From CAYLLN01 sp033762315 (GTDB lineage: Bacteria; Planctomycetota; Planctomycetia; Pirellulales; Pirellulaceae): a DNA stretch of 19,116 nt. The position numbers and the translations under genes were made by a program. The notes under the pieces are model-generated. The model searched no databases. It saw only the letters and a program-made list of their open reading frames with translations, and was not told the origin of the DNA. The stretch is taken from contig JANRLS010000227.1 in the NCBI GenBank assembly GCA_033762315.1, positions 1 through 19,116 on the forward strand. Reading direction: 5' to 3'. Shown one piece after another: positions 7,414 to 14,982 of the stretch (its first letter is position 1; each line of letters opens with the position of its first letter).

Positions 7414-8739
7414 TCAGGCAAGCAACTCGCGAATTACCTTCCCCTCGGCGATTTTGATCGGCCTCCCCTGGTCCGAGATGTTCTTCGTCTCGGGATCGAC
7501 CCCCAGCGCGGCGGACAGCGTGGCCAGCACGTCGGGCACATCGACCTTGCCATCGGTCACTTCCTCGCCCCCCGCGCTGGTTTTGCCAAAGGCCTGACCC
7601 CCCTTAATGCCGCCACCGGCCAGCACGCACGACCAGGCGGCAGGGAAATGGTCGCGGCCTCCTTGCGGATTGATCGTGGGGGTGCGGCCGAATTCGCCGA
7701 TCCAGAGGATCGTTGTCGAGTCGAGCAGGCCGCGCTCCGCCAACTCCTTCATCAGCGTTCCCCAGCCGGCATCGAGTTCGGCCGAGAGGGACTTAACGGC
7801 GGGGAAGTTGTTGAGGTGTGTGTCCCAGCCGAGCGTGTTTTCACTGACGCTGCCGAGCGTCACTTCGACGAACGACACCCCGCGCTCGATCAGCCGGCGG
7901 GCCATCAGGCAGCCCTGGCCAAATCGGCCGCGGCCATACGAATCGCGCACCGCCACCGGCTCGGAAGATAGATCGAAAGCCTCGGCCGCGTTGGAGTTCA
8001 TCAGCCGTAGCGCCCGCTCGTACACGGTTTGCTGGGCGAGCGGCGCGGGGCCGCGGTGCGTGGCGAGAAAGCCCGCTTGCAAGCTCCGCCACAGTTCGAC
8101 GCGCCCCGTGAATTGCTCGTCGCCGATCCCCGCGGCCGGGGCCAGGTCGTCCACTTTCAACTCGGCATAGCCGGCGGAAGTTGCCGGCGGGGCCGACTGA
8201 AAGCCATCCGTCGCGCCGACGGTGAGAGCGGCATGTCGCGGGCCTAAAAAGCCCGGCCCGAAGGCCGCCTGGTTGAACGCCCGGTAAGGGGCGATGCTGA
8301 CGTAGTGCGGCACCGCGTCATCGTCGCGCCCGAGGGCCTTCGACAGCGACGAGCCGATGGCCGGATACTGGATCGGTCCCAACGGCTTTTGGCCGGTGCG
8401 GACGACGAACGTCCCCCGGCCGTGGTCCCCCTCCTTGGTGCTCAGCCCCCGAACCACCGCGAGGCGATCCGCCATTTCGCCCAGCTTGGGCAAATGCTCG
8501 CTGAATCGCAGGCCCGGCGCTTTCGTGGCAACTTCCTGGAACTCCCCGCCGTTGGCGTGGCCTGGCTTCATGTCGAAGGTGTCGGTCTGCGTCGGCCCGC
8601 CGGTCATCCAGAGCAAAATGCAATGCCGGCGGCGCGCTGGCTCTTCGGCCAAAGCCCGCGACCAGGCCGGAAACCAGCCACTCGCGCTTGCTCCCCACAG
8701 CCCAAGCGATGATGCCAGCCAATCTCTGCGCGAAAGCAT
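7414..8739 (-). CDS. DUF1501 protein, Tat-exported
   Basis: A 441-residue protein starting MLSRRDWLASSLG, a twin-arginine signal, so it is probably exported folded. The N-terminal box HCILLWMTGGPTQTDTFD, the central GRFGQGCLMARRLIERGV, and the C-terminal box with IGEFGRTP, GGRDHFPAAW and LAGGGIKGG are typical of DUF1501. This family is sulfatase/alkaline phosphatase-like in fold and greatly expanded in planctomycetes; its biochemical role is not established. It lies 82 bp after the FG-GAP/ASPIC gene on the same strand and is probably in the same operon. The gap holds an 8-bp-arm palindrome. Confidence 0.93.
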   Translation of the reverse strand: MLSRRDWLASSLGLWGASASGWFPAWSRALAEEPARRRHCILLWMTGGPTQTDTFDMKPGHANGGEFQEVATKAPGLRFSEHLPKLGEMADRLAVVRGLSTKEGDHGRGTFVVRTGQKPLGPIQYPAIGSSLSKALGRDDDAVPHYVSIAPYRAFNQAAFGPGFLGPRHAALTVGATDGFQSAPPATSAGYAELKVDDLAPAAGIGDEQFTGRVELWRSLQAGFLATHRGPAPLAQQTVYERALRLMNSNAAEAFDLSSEPVAVRDSYGRGRFGQGCLMARRLIERGVSFVEVTLGSVSENTLGWDTHLNNFPAVKSLSAELDAGWGTLMKELAERGLLDSTTILWIGEFGRTPTINPQGGRDHFPAAWSCVLAGGGIKGGQAFGKTSAGGEEVTDGKVDVPDVLATLSAALGVDPETKNISDQGRPIKIAEGKVIRELLA

Positions 8740-8771
8740 AAGGCACCTGTTTGCCCGCCGGGAATCCGTGA

Positions 8772-8790
8772 GGCAGGCGTCTCGCCTGCC
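8772..8790. repeat. REP-like palindrome (GGCAGGCG-TCT-CGCCTGCC)
   Basis: A perfect 8-bp inverted repeat with a 3-nt loop lies in the 82-bp gap between the FG-GAP/ASPIC gene and the DUF1501 gene. The translated text RQASRLPS is one I recall as a widespread planctomycete repeat signature. It could also influence read-through into the DUF1501 gene. Confidence 0.5.
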
Positions 8791-8821
8791 GAGTCACCTT
8801 TGCCAGACGGCTATTCTACCG

Positions 8822-10516
8822 CTACGGCTTACTTAGCGTCACGCGCTGGTCGGCCTTCACGTTCTTCTGCTCGATCTTGCCAAGTCCCTGCGGCAGGGTC
8901 ACTTCAATATCGACGGCTTCCGCCGCGCCGAGGCCAAAGTGGGCGATTGCCTCCTGCCCGCTGGCGTAGCCAAAGCCGACCGCGATCTCGCGGCAGCCGA
9001 GCAGGGCCGAGGCATCTCCCAGCTTGCCAGCAGGATAGACATTCACCCGGCTGCCGATCCCTTGCGTATTGAGCTTGCCGCTGCCCTTCACGTTCACGTC
9101 GAGCCAATGCCCGCCGGGGGTTTCGTTTTTGAGAAGCAGCGAGCGGCCCGCGACCCACCAGTTGGGCAGCAGCATGTCGAGCTTGCCGTCCCGGTTGTAG
9201 TCGGCGGTCGGGCCGGGGGCCATATACACGATCCGGTGATTCTCAATCATCTTGTCGAAAAACGGGCCGGTTCCTTTGATTGCCAGTTCCTCGGCACTCG
9301 GAAAGTCGTTGACGGCGTGAACATCGCAGCCGAACTGCGGCAAGCCGTTCTTCAGGCCGGTGTGTTTGAAGATGAACGGATGCGGCTCCCCCTTGGGTCC
9401 GAACTTGACGGTCGAGAAGTAAATGTCTGGCCAGCCGTCGTTATCAAAATCCTGGATTTCGACGTGCGGCGATTTCATCGGCAGCGGGATGAAGCCGGTT
9501 TTATCGGTCACCTCCTCGAACTTCGGCACGCCGGCGGTGAGGCCCCGATTGAGATAGATACGATTGGGAACTTCCTGCTTCCAGGGCTGCGAAAAGTGCT
9601 GGCCGAGGACCACGTCGAGCAGGCCGTCGCGATTGAGGTCGCCGATGGCGACGCCACAGCACATGTCGTCCCCCTTGGCGTTCAGCCAGGCGAACACATC
9701 GTGGCTGCCGGCCGCTTCAACGAATTTCCCCTGTTTGTCGTTCAGAAACAGCCGATTGCCGTTGCCGCCATTGGCGAGGAAAAAGTCAGGCCAGCCGTCG
9801 TTGTTCACGTCGGCCGCCGCCACGCCCAGGCCGGGAATTCCCTCCGGCAGGCCGACAGCACGCGAGGCGTCTTCGAACTTGAGATTCCCCAGGTTGCGAA
9901 ACAGCCGGGCGCTAGCGGTGGGAGAGCCGTTGTAACCGGGAATGGGGTCTTCGCCGACGAGCAGGTCGAGCAGGCTGTCGCCGTCATAATCGAGCAGGGC
10001 CACGCTGCGGCCGCCAAAAGCCGGCGGGCAGGCCCCGTTTTCAGCCGAGACATCGGTGAATTTGCCGCCGCCGTCGTTGCGAAACAGCGAACATCCGGCG
10101 AGCACTCCCTGCCGTTCGGCAGCTTTGCTGTCGGCCCGAATGGGCATGCTGCCGACATACAGGTCGAGGTCGCCGTCGTTATCAAGATCGCCAAAGGCAA
10201 CGCCGGTGGTGCGGGCGGGAATTTGCACTGCCGGCTGGCTTTCGAGCAGGAATTTGCCGTTCTGATTGCGAAAGAGCTGATTCGGCTTCGAGTCGTACGA
10301 CTTGCCGCCGAACGTGCCGACATACAGATCGGCCCAGCCATCGCCGTCGATGTCTCCCCACCCCGCGCCATGCCCGGCGATGTTCGTCAGGGCGGGAAAG
10401 AGCCCCGCTTCGTCCCCCGCATCGGCAAAGCGAAAGTTCGGCTCGGCGGCCACGGCGAGGCCGTGGCCAAGCAGGAAACACGACAGGCAGAATATCGAGA
10501 GATTCGAGTAGCGCAT
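8822..10516 (-). CDS. Secreted FG-GAP/VCBS repeat protein with ASPIC/UnbV C-terminal domain
   Basis: A 564-residue protein from ATG 10516 (MRYSNLSIFC), chosen because a signal peptide ending near VAAE begins there; the longer open frame upstream is Arg-rich and crosses repeats. Seven Asp-rich FG-GAP calcium loops are visible in order: DIDGDGWADLYVG, DLDNDGDLDLYVG, DYDGDSLLDLLVG, DVNNDGWPDFFLA, DLNRDGLLDVVLG, DFDNDGWPDIYFS and DYNRDGKLDMLLP. They form a beta-propeller. The last 110 residues (VNVKGSGKLNTQGIGSRVNV, then FGYASGQEAIAHFGLG) match the ASPIC/UnbV domain. Such proteins are probably outside the cell or on its surface; ligand and function are unknown. The DUF1501 gene follows downstream. 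Confidence 0.93.
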   Translation of the reverse strand: MRYSNLSIFCLSCFLLGHGLAVAAEPNFRFADAGDEAGLFPALTNIAGHGAGWGDIDGDGWADLYVGTFGGKSYDSKPNQLFRNQNGKFLLESQPAVQIPARTTGVAFGDLDNDGDLDLYVGSMPIRADSKAAERQGVLAGCSLFRNDGGGKFTDVSAENGACPPAFGGRSVALLDYDGDSLLDLLVGEDPIPGYNGSPTASARLFRNLGNLKFEDASRAVGLPEGIPGLGVAAADVNNDGWPDFFLANGGNGNRLFLNDKQGKFVEAAGSHDVFAWLNAKGDDMCCGVAIGDLNRDGLLDVVLGQHFSQPWKQEVPNRIYLNRGLTAGVPKFEEVTDKTGFIPLPMKSPHVEIQDFDNDGWPDIYFSTVKFGPKGEPHPFIFKHTGLKNGLPQFGCDVHAVNDFPSAEELAIKGTGPFFDKMIENHRIVYMAPGPTADYNRDGKLDMLLPNWWVAGRSLLLKNETPGGHWLDVNVKGSGKLNTQGIGSRVNVYPAGKLGDASALLGCREIAVGFGYASGQEAIAHFGLGAAEAVDIEVTLPQGLGKIEQKNVKADQRVTLSKP

Positions 10517-10770
10517 GAAGTATTCCAGGCGGGAGGGTGACGAAAGGGGGAGGGAATACGCCGATTGTGCCCGACGGCCGGGCGGAAATCCAGCAAGGGA
10601 ACATCGGTTTCCTCGTTCGCAAGCTCCGCTTGGGAATGGCTTTGCTCGAAGTTCCACTTCGCCTTTCGACCTTGGTGCGACGACGGCCAAGCAGCGCTTG
10701 CGGAAAGTTGTTGAAGACGCATCTCGCCGCGCTCAGGCACCCCGCGACAGGCGGGATGTCTGTCCCACGG
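10517..10770. other. Intergenic region with repeats
   Basis: 254 bp between the two small paralogues and the FG-GAP gene. It holds the palindrome at 10746-10764 and a weak CAAGC-TCC-GCTTG hairpin at 10620-10632. No gene or clear promoter was recognised; the promoter of the FG-GAP gene must lie here or upstream. Confidence 0.5.
10746..10764. repeat. REP-like palindrome (GACAG...CTGTC)
   Basis: A 5-bp inverted repeat (10746-10750 and 10760-10764) around GCGGGATGT lies 7 nt beyond the stop of the small protein gene ending at 10771. The minus-strand text GQTSRLSRG / TDIPPVAG is one I recall as a dispersed planctomycete repeat signature. Confidence 0.45.
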
Positions 10771-11076
10771 TTAAGAGGCGTCGGCCAAACGCCGGTGGAG
10801 GCGGTCGATGGCGACAAGCAGGTGGTTCCATTCGGTGACGATGTCGAGCGTCTCGAATGCTTCGCCGTCCATACCGCCAAAACCCTGCTCGCTCACCAGG
10901 ATCGACTCGCCGAGCTGCGTCAGCGGGCCAAGCGCCAGGTAGTCGGCCGGCTCTTCGCACAAAAACGGGAGCGACCGGGAGAGGACGCGATGAGCGGCCC
11001 AGATCGCCGCGCCGCGAGCATTGGCGGCCGAAAGGACCAAACGCAGGTTGCCGGATTGAACATAGAACTTGGGCAT
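10771..11076 (-). CDS. Small protein of unknown function, paralogue of the upstream gene
   Basis: 101 residues from ATG 11076, with AGGAG about 9 nt upstream, which decides the start over the longer open frame. The sequence begins MPKFYVQSGNLRLVLSAANA and continues with AAIWAAHRVL. The N-terminal 35 residues align with the next gene upstream (FVQSG, beta strand, then A-x2-AA helix). The C-terminal half (LGESILVSEQGFGG) ends in a helix with HRRLADAS. No signal peptide, membrane segment or known catalytic motif. From memory, small proteins starting with xYFVQSG are common in planctomycetes, with no known role. It is probably co-transcribed with the upstream paralogue, 86 bp apart. Confidence 0.8.
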   Translation of the reverse strand: MPKFYVQSGNLRLVLSAANARGAAIWAAHRVLSRSLPFLCEEPADYLALGPLTQLGESILVSEQGFGGMDGEAFETLDIVTEWNHLLVAIDRLHRRLADAS

Positions 11077-11162
11077 GACTGGGTCTCCTGTTGGCGGAAG
11101 CAAGGTGCCTCCGGAAAACTCGAATCGCGGGAAGGGGATGACTGCATGGCCGGGGGGAATGG

Positions 11163-11447
11163 TTAGTTCGGCTGTCCGACATGCTGCTCCAGCACGCGCG
11201 TCCAGGCGGCCGAGGGGCTTTCGCCAGCCGCGCGGGCCAGCAGGTTGAACGTGGGAAAAAGCCGCGAAGGGCGCTGCGAGCGGGCCGAGCGGACTTCCGT
11301 CACCGCGTCCAGGCTGGCCCGATGCTGGGCGTCCGGGGCGGCGGCGTCGCCATCCCACCACTTCACCGCTTCCAGGGCCGCGTCGTAGGCCGATTCGGCA
11401 ACGATGGTGATTTTGAGTGGGCCCGACTGAACGAAATAGCTGTGCAT
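11163..11447 (-). CDS. Small protein of unknown function, YFVQSG type
   Basis: 94 residues from ATG 11447, preceded by GGGAG about 8 nt upstream. It begins MHSYFVQSGPLKITIVAESA, followed by the helix YDAALEAVKWWDGDA. The rest is polar and ends in a helix (PSAAWTRVLEQHVGQPN). It is a paralogue of the following gene, with which it shares the N-terminal strand-strand-helix layout, but the C-terminal halves differ. No export signal or membrane segment. Function not recognised. It is divergent from the aldehyde dehydrogenase gene, with 182 bp between them. Confidence 0.8.
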   Translation of the reverse strand: MHSYFVQSGPLKITIVAESAYDAALEAVKWWDGDAAAPDAQHRASLDAVTEVRSARSQRPSRLFPTFNLLARAAGESPSAAWTRVLEQHVGQPN

Positions 11448-11523
11448 GATAAACTCCCTTTTAGTAACGGTTGGCGTTGGAATCGCGTGCCCCTTGGCTC
11501 TGCTGGGAGTTATCGCGACCGCC

Positions 11524-11540
11524 GTGACTAGTCTGGTCAC
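11524..11540. promoter_or_regulatory. Near-palindrome, possible operator
   Basis: GTGACTAGTCTGGTCAC is a 17-bp imperfect palindrome; its outer five bases (GTGAC/GTCAC) pair perfectly. It lies in the 182-bp region between the small-protein gene and the aldehyde dehydrogenase gene, where a regulator of either could bind. No convincing promoter boxes were found around it, and no regulator gene is adjacent. Confidence 0.3.
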
Positions 11541-11629
11541 GCGCAAATCTGCTAGCATCGCTAAGTGTCGCCGTGGCAATGGGTTACGGCGCTAGAAATT
11601 TTCGCCTTCTCGCCTGCTTTCGCGCGCTC

Positions 11630-13048
11630 ATGCAAACCTATTTCGCCGGCCAGTGGCACGACCGGGACGCCAAAATCGAAGTCCGCCATCCCTATGACGG
11701 CCGCCTGGTCGAAACGGTGCCGCAAGTTGGTCCGGCCGATCTCGACGCGGCCTTGGCCAGCGCCGTGGAAGGGGCAAAAGCGCTGCGCAGGCTCACGGGC
11801 TACGAGCGGTTTCAGATCCTGCGCAAAGCTGCCGACGCGATTCTCGCCCGCCAGGAAGAACTGGGGCGGCTCATCAGCCTGGAAGAGGGGAAGACGCTGA
11901 CCGAGGGAGTTTTCGAAGTGACTCGCGCCGCCGAGACGATGGAGCTTTCCGCCGAGGAAGCGAAGCGGCTCGGCGGCGAGGTGCTGCCGCTCGACGGCGC
12001 GCCAGGGGCGGCCGGCAAGTTTGGCTTTACGCTCCGCGTGCCGTGCGGCGTGGTGGCGGCGATCGCGCCGTTCAATTTTCCGCTTAACCTGGTTTGCCAC
12101 AAAGTTGGCCCGGCGATCGCCGGCGGCAACGCGGTGGTCATCAAGCCGGCCAGCGACACGCCGCTGTCGGCGATCAAGCTGGTCGAAATCCTGCTCGCCG
12201 CCGGCCTGCCGCCGCTGGGAATCGCCTGCCTCACCGGTCGCGGCGGGGAAATGGGAAAGGCGCTGTGCAGCGACCCGCGGGTGCGAAAAATCAGCTTCAC
12301 CGGCAGCGTGGAGGTCGGCGAGCAAATTTGCGCCGTCGCCGGCATCAAACGAGTGACGATGGAGCTCGGGAGCAACAGCCCGCTCGTCGTGCTCGCCGAT
12401 GCCGACCTCAATAAAGTGGCCGATGCCGTTCTCGCCACCGGCTACAGCAATGCGGGGCAGGTCTGCATCTCGGCGCAGCGGGTAATCGCAGTCGAGAAGA
12501 TCTATCACGACCTGGTGGACCTCTTGCAGCCCAAAGTCGCCGGGCTGGCCGCCGGCGATCCGCTGCAGGCGGGCATCAAAATGGGGCCGATGATCCGCGA
12601 GCGCGACGCAGTTCGCGTTGGCCAGTGGATCGACGAAGCGGTCGAGCAGGGGGCGCGGCTCGTGGCCGGCGGTTCGCGGCGGGGAACGCTCGTCGCGCCG
12701 ACGCTGCTGGCCGACGTACGTCCGGCGATGAAGATCTCGCGCGAGGAACTCTTCGGCCCCGCCGTGGGCATCGCCTCGGCAGCATCGGTCAGCGAGGCAA
12801 TCGCCCTGGCCAACGACTGCCGCTATGGCCTATCGGCCGGCATTTTCACGCAAGACATCGATTCGGCTTTGGCGTTTGCCCGCCAGGTCGATGCCGGAAA
12901 TTTGCACATCAACTGGGGGCCCATGTGGCGGGCCGACATGATGCCCTATGGCGGCCTGAAGGAGAGCGGCTTCGGCAAGGAAGGGCCAAAATACGCGATT
13001 CACGAGATGACCGAACTGAAGACGGTCGTGATTCACGGCCAGGCTTAA
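11630..13048 (+). CDS. NAD(P)-dependent aldehyde dehydrogenase
   Basis: A 472-residue cytoplasmic oxidoreductase that converts an aldehyde to an acid with NAD(P). ATG 11630 (MQTYFAGQWHD) was chosen because this is where family members usually begin. Visible motifs are the cofactor-domain APFNFPLN, IKPASDTPLSA and FTGSVEVG, the general base in TMELGSNSP (E245), the catalytic thiol in NAGQVCISAQR (C279), and C-terminal EELFGPAVGI and GGLKESGFGKEG. Catalytic residues are intact and length is normal. The MELGSNSP form, rather than ELGGKSP, resembles lactaldehyde or phosphonoacetaldehyde dehydrogenase-like branches, but the substrate cannot be fixed. No pathway partner is adjacent. Its TAA overlaps the TAA of the convergent RT gene within a TTAA tetramer. 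Confidence 0.93.
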   Translation: MQTYFAGQWHDRDAKIEVRHPYDGRLVETVPQVGPADLDAALASAVEGAKALRRLTGYERFQILRKAADAILARQEELGRLISLEEGKTLTEGVFEVTRAAETMELSAEEAKRLGGEVLPLDGAPGAAGKFGFTLRVPCGVVAAIAPFNFPLNLVCHKVGPAIAGGNAVVIKPASDTPLSAIKLVEILLAAGLPPLGIACLTGRGGEMGKALCSDPRVRKISFTGSVEVGEQICAVAGIKRVTMELGSNSPLVVLADADLNKVADAVLATGYSNAGQVCISAQRVIAVEKIYHDLVDLLQPKVAGLAAGDPLQAGIKMGPMIRERDAVRVGQWIDEAVEQGARLVAGGSRRGTLVAPTLLADVRPAMKISREELFGPAVGIASAASVSEAIALANDCRYGLSAGIFTQDIDSALAFARQVDAGNLHINWGPMWRADMMPYGGLKESGFGKEGPKYAIHEMTELKTVVIHGQA

Positions 13049-14979
13049 GAACCGGCGCGCGAAACCGACTCGAACTCGACCCGCAGCTTGCTGCCGAGGT
13101 CCGGTCGCGACATCGAAACATAGGCGATCATGCCGTCGAGCCAGGCGGCGAAGTTCGTTTTCCCTGCGCGATTCTGTGCGGCGAGTCCTTCGGTTTTGGC
13201 TCGATGCAAAATCGCCCGCAAGCGGCGCAGGTCGCTCCGGGGAACGCTCGGCCGGTCGTTGACGACCAGGCCCGTCACCATTTGGGCGGTGTTACGCCGC
13301 TGCACCCGGCTTTTCGACACGTTGATCGCAAATCCCTCGTCCTCGGCGATGTGCCGGACGCGAGCCATCAGGTAGCCGATTTTGTCCGTGATTTCGCCAT
13401 TGCCGGAGAGGGTGAGGTCGTCGGCATCGCGGGTGTAGGCGAGTTGGAACTTGGCGGCAAGGCCGGAGAGGCGCTTATCGAGGCGGCGGGCTACCTGGTT
13501 GGCCAGCCCCGGACTGGTGCAGGCCCCTTGCGGCAAGCCGCGCGGCCCGGTCGCCACGAAGTACGTCCGCCCGGAAAATTGCACCTGCTTGCGCGGGCAT
13601 TCAGTGCAGAGGAGGGCCAGGATCGTCGCCACCGCGGGAGAATAACCCAGCCGGTGGAAGACGCTCCGCACGCGCGGGAAGGAGATCGACGGAAAGAATG
13701 CCTCCAGGTCCATGTTGACGACCACCTGCCGGCCGACATGTGCCTGCGCGTTCGTCAAAATGCTCCGCTCCCGAATGAAGCCGTGGGCGCAAGGCTCGGT
13801 CGGAAGTTTCGACACGATCGAATCGAAAATCCAGCGTTGCGCTTTCGCCAGCTTGCGATGCGGAGCGCTGAGCGTGCGCACTCCGCCGCTCCGTTTGGGA
13901 ACGGTGAAGTGGACATAGTGCGTGCGCGTCGCCACCTCGGCATGGAAGGCGAGCCAGCGCAGCTCGGACACCGAAACCGACAGCGCGGCCGCCAGCTCCG
14001 CCGGCGTCGATAGCGACGGCAAGCCGAGCATGGCGAGTTTGGCCGCATCGCTCGTTCGCTCCCCCAGCCGGCCAGAAACGCCGCGCCCTAGAAACACGAT
14101 GTCGGTCGCGCGGCGGAGGGCGACCGCGTCGGCCCGGTCCCTTTTTCGCTGGGCGGCAGCGGCCTGTTTCTCGGCTTTCAGCTTCTGACGGGCTGCGCGG
14201 TCGGCTAGGGCGGCCGCCGCGCCGGCCTGGCTGGCCTGAAACTTGAGCGCGAGCAGATCGGGCCGGACCCGGTCCATCTCGGCCCCGACGCGGTGAATCT
14301 CGGCCAATTGCTCGGGGGAAAGCAGCCCGTTACTGACGAGAGCCCGGTCGATCAGCTTTGTCCGCTCATCCTCGGCTGGCGGAATCAGATCGCGGCGGCC
14401 AAACCAGGGACTCCCCCACAAATTGATCTTTTGAGCCGCCGCCAGCAGTTCATCCCGGCTGATCGGCAGGAACTGCGCGGCGTCGAGGCCGAGCGTTTGC
14501 GGCTGGCGCGGCGGTGATGGCGGTGGTGGGGTGGAAGCACGCGGCGCGCGAGTAGCTGGAGGGGGCACCCATGGCTGGGTGGGACGATTCGGCGGCGGAC
14601 CGGGCGACCCGAAAATCGCCCCGACAATTCGGCTGACGATGCCTGGCCGAGCCGGCGCTTGCGCGGGCGGAGACTGCACCGGAGCTTGCGGCGCTTGCCC
14701 GGTGGCGGGGGAACGATAGCCGCGCGGGTCGGCCGAAAACGGGTGATAGAGGAAGGGCCTGGTCGGCGCGCCGACATCGATGGCCGTGCGGGCATAAGCG
14801 GCGCCCATCGTGCCCCGCTGAAACAGCTCATGCACGCGGTCGCGAGCTTCGTCGTGCTTCACCCGCGCGCCGCGATTGCGGGCCTCGACCGTCACATCGT
14901 AAGCGGTGAACATCGCACCGGCGGCGACGCGCTCGGCGACAACCTGGTCGATGATCTGAATCGCGGCGGGATCGGCCAT
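13045..14979 (-). CDS. Retron-type reverse transcriptase with long N-terminal extension (type XIII-like)
   Basis: Retron RTs copy part of a dedicated non-coding RNA into multicopy single-stranded DNA that stays linked to RNA. In this 644-residue protein the RT core is about 325-625: FTVPKRSGGVRTLSAP (358-373), the retron signature NAxxH as NAQAH (410-414), motif A VNMDLEAFFPSI with catalytic D424, LPQGACTSP (482-490), NQVARRLDKRL, the catalytic box, and the retron VTG motif VTGLVVN (568-574). The catalytic box reads YTRDADDLTLS; D518 replaces the Tyr of the usual YADD (codon GAT), while D520 and D521 remain. Residues 1-80 form a small helical domain, 85-165 a Pro-rich linker, and 165-320 a helical region with an Ala/Lys-rich coiled coil and LGRGVSGRL (about 300). 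It starts 3 nt after the SWIM gene stop, with GGAAG overlapping that end, so the two are translationally close. Whether the polymerase is active is uncertain. Confidence 0.92.
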   Translation of the reverse strand: MADPAAIQIIDQVVAERVAAGAMFTAYDVTVEARNRGARVKHDEARDRVHELFQRGTMGAAYARTAIDVGAPTRPFLYHPFSADPRGYRSPATGQAPQAPVQSPPAQAPARPGIVSRIVGAIFGSPGPPPNRPTQPWVPPPATRAPRASTPPPPSPPRQPQTLGLDAAQFLPISRDELLAAAQKINLWGSPWFGRRDLIPPAEDERTKLIDRALVSNGLLSPEQLAEIHRVGAEMDRVRPDLLALKFQASQAGAAAALADRAARQKLKAEKQAAAAQRKRDRADAVALRRATDIVFLGRGVSGRLGERTSDAAKLAMLGLPSLSTPAELAAALSVSVSELRWLAFHAEVATRTHYVHFTVPKRSGGVRTLSAPHRKLAKAQRWIFDSIVSKLPTEPCAHGFIRERSILTNAQAHVGRQVVVNMDLEAFFPSISFPRVRSVFHRLGYSPAVATILALLCTECPRKQVQFSGRTYFVATGPRGLPQGACTSPGLANQVARRLDKRLSGLAAKFQLAYTRDADDLTLSGNGEITDKIGYLMARVRHIAEDEGFAINVSKSRVQRRNTAQMVTGLVVNDRPSVPRSDLRRLRAILHRAKTEGLAAQNRAGKTNFAAWLDGMIAYVSMSRPDLGSKLRVEFESVSRAGS

Positions 14980-14982
14980 TGG

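Noticed and set aside
10517..10690. Longer start for the FG-GAP/ASPIC protein
   Set aside because: The extension is a low-complexity text reading through a repeat region and would bury the signal peptide.
13045..14979. Group II intron or diversity-generating retroelement RT
   Set aside because: No maturase or HNH domain and no template or variable repeat; the NAxxH and VTG motifs and the partner genes point to a retron.
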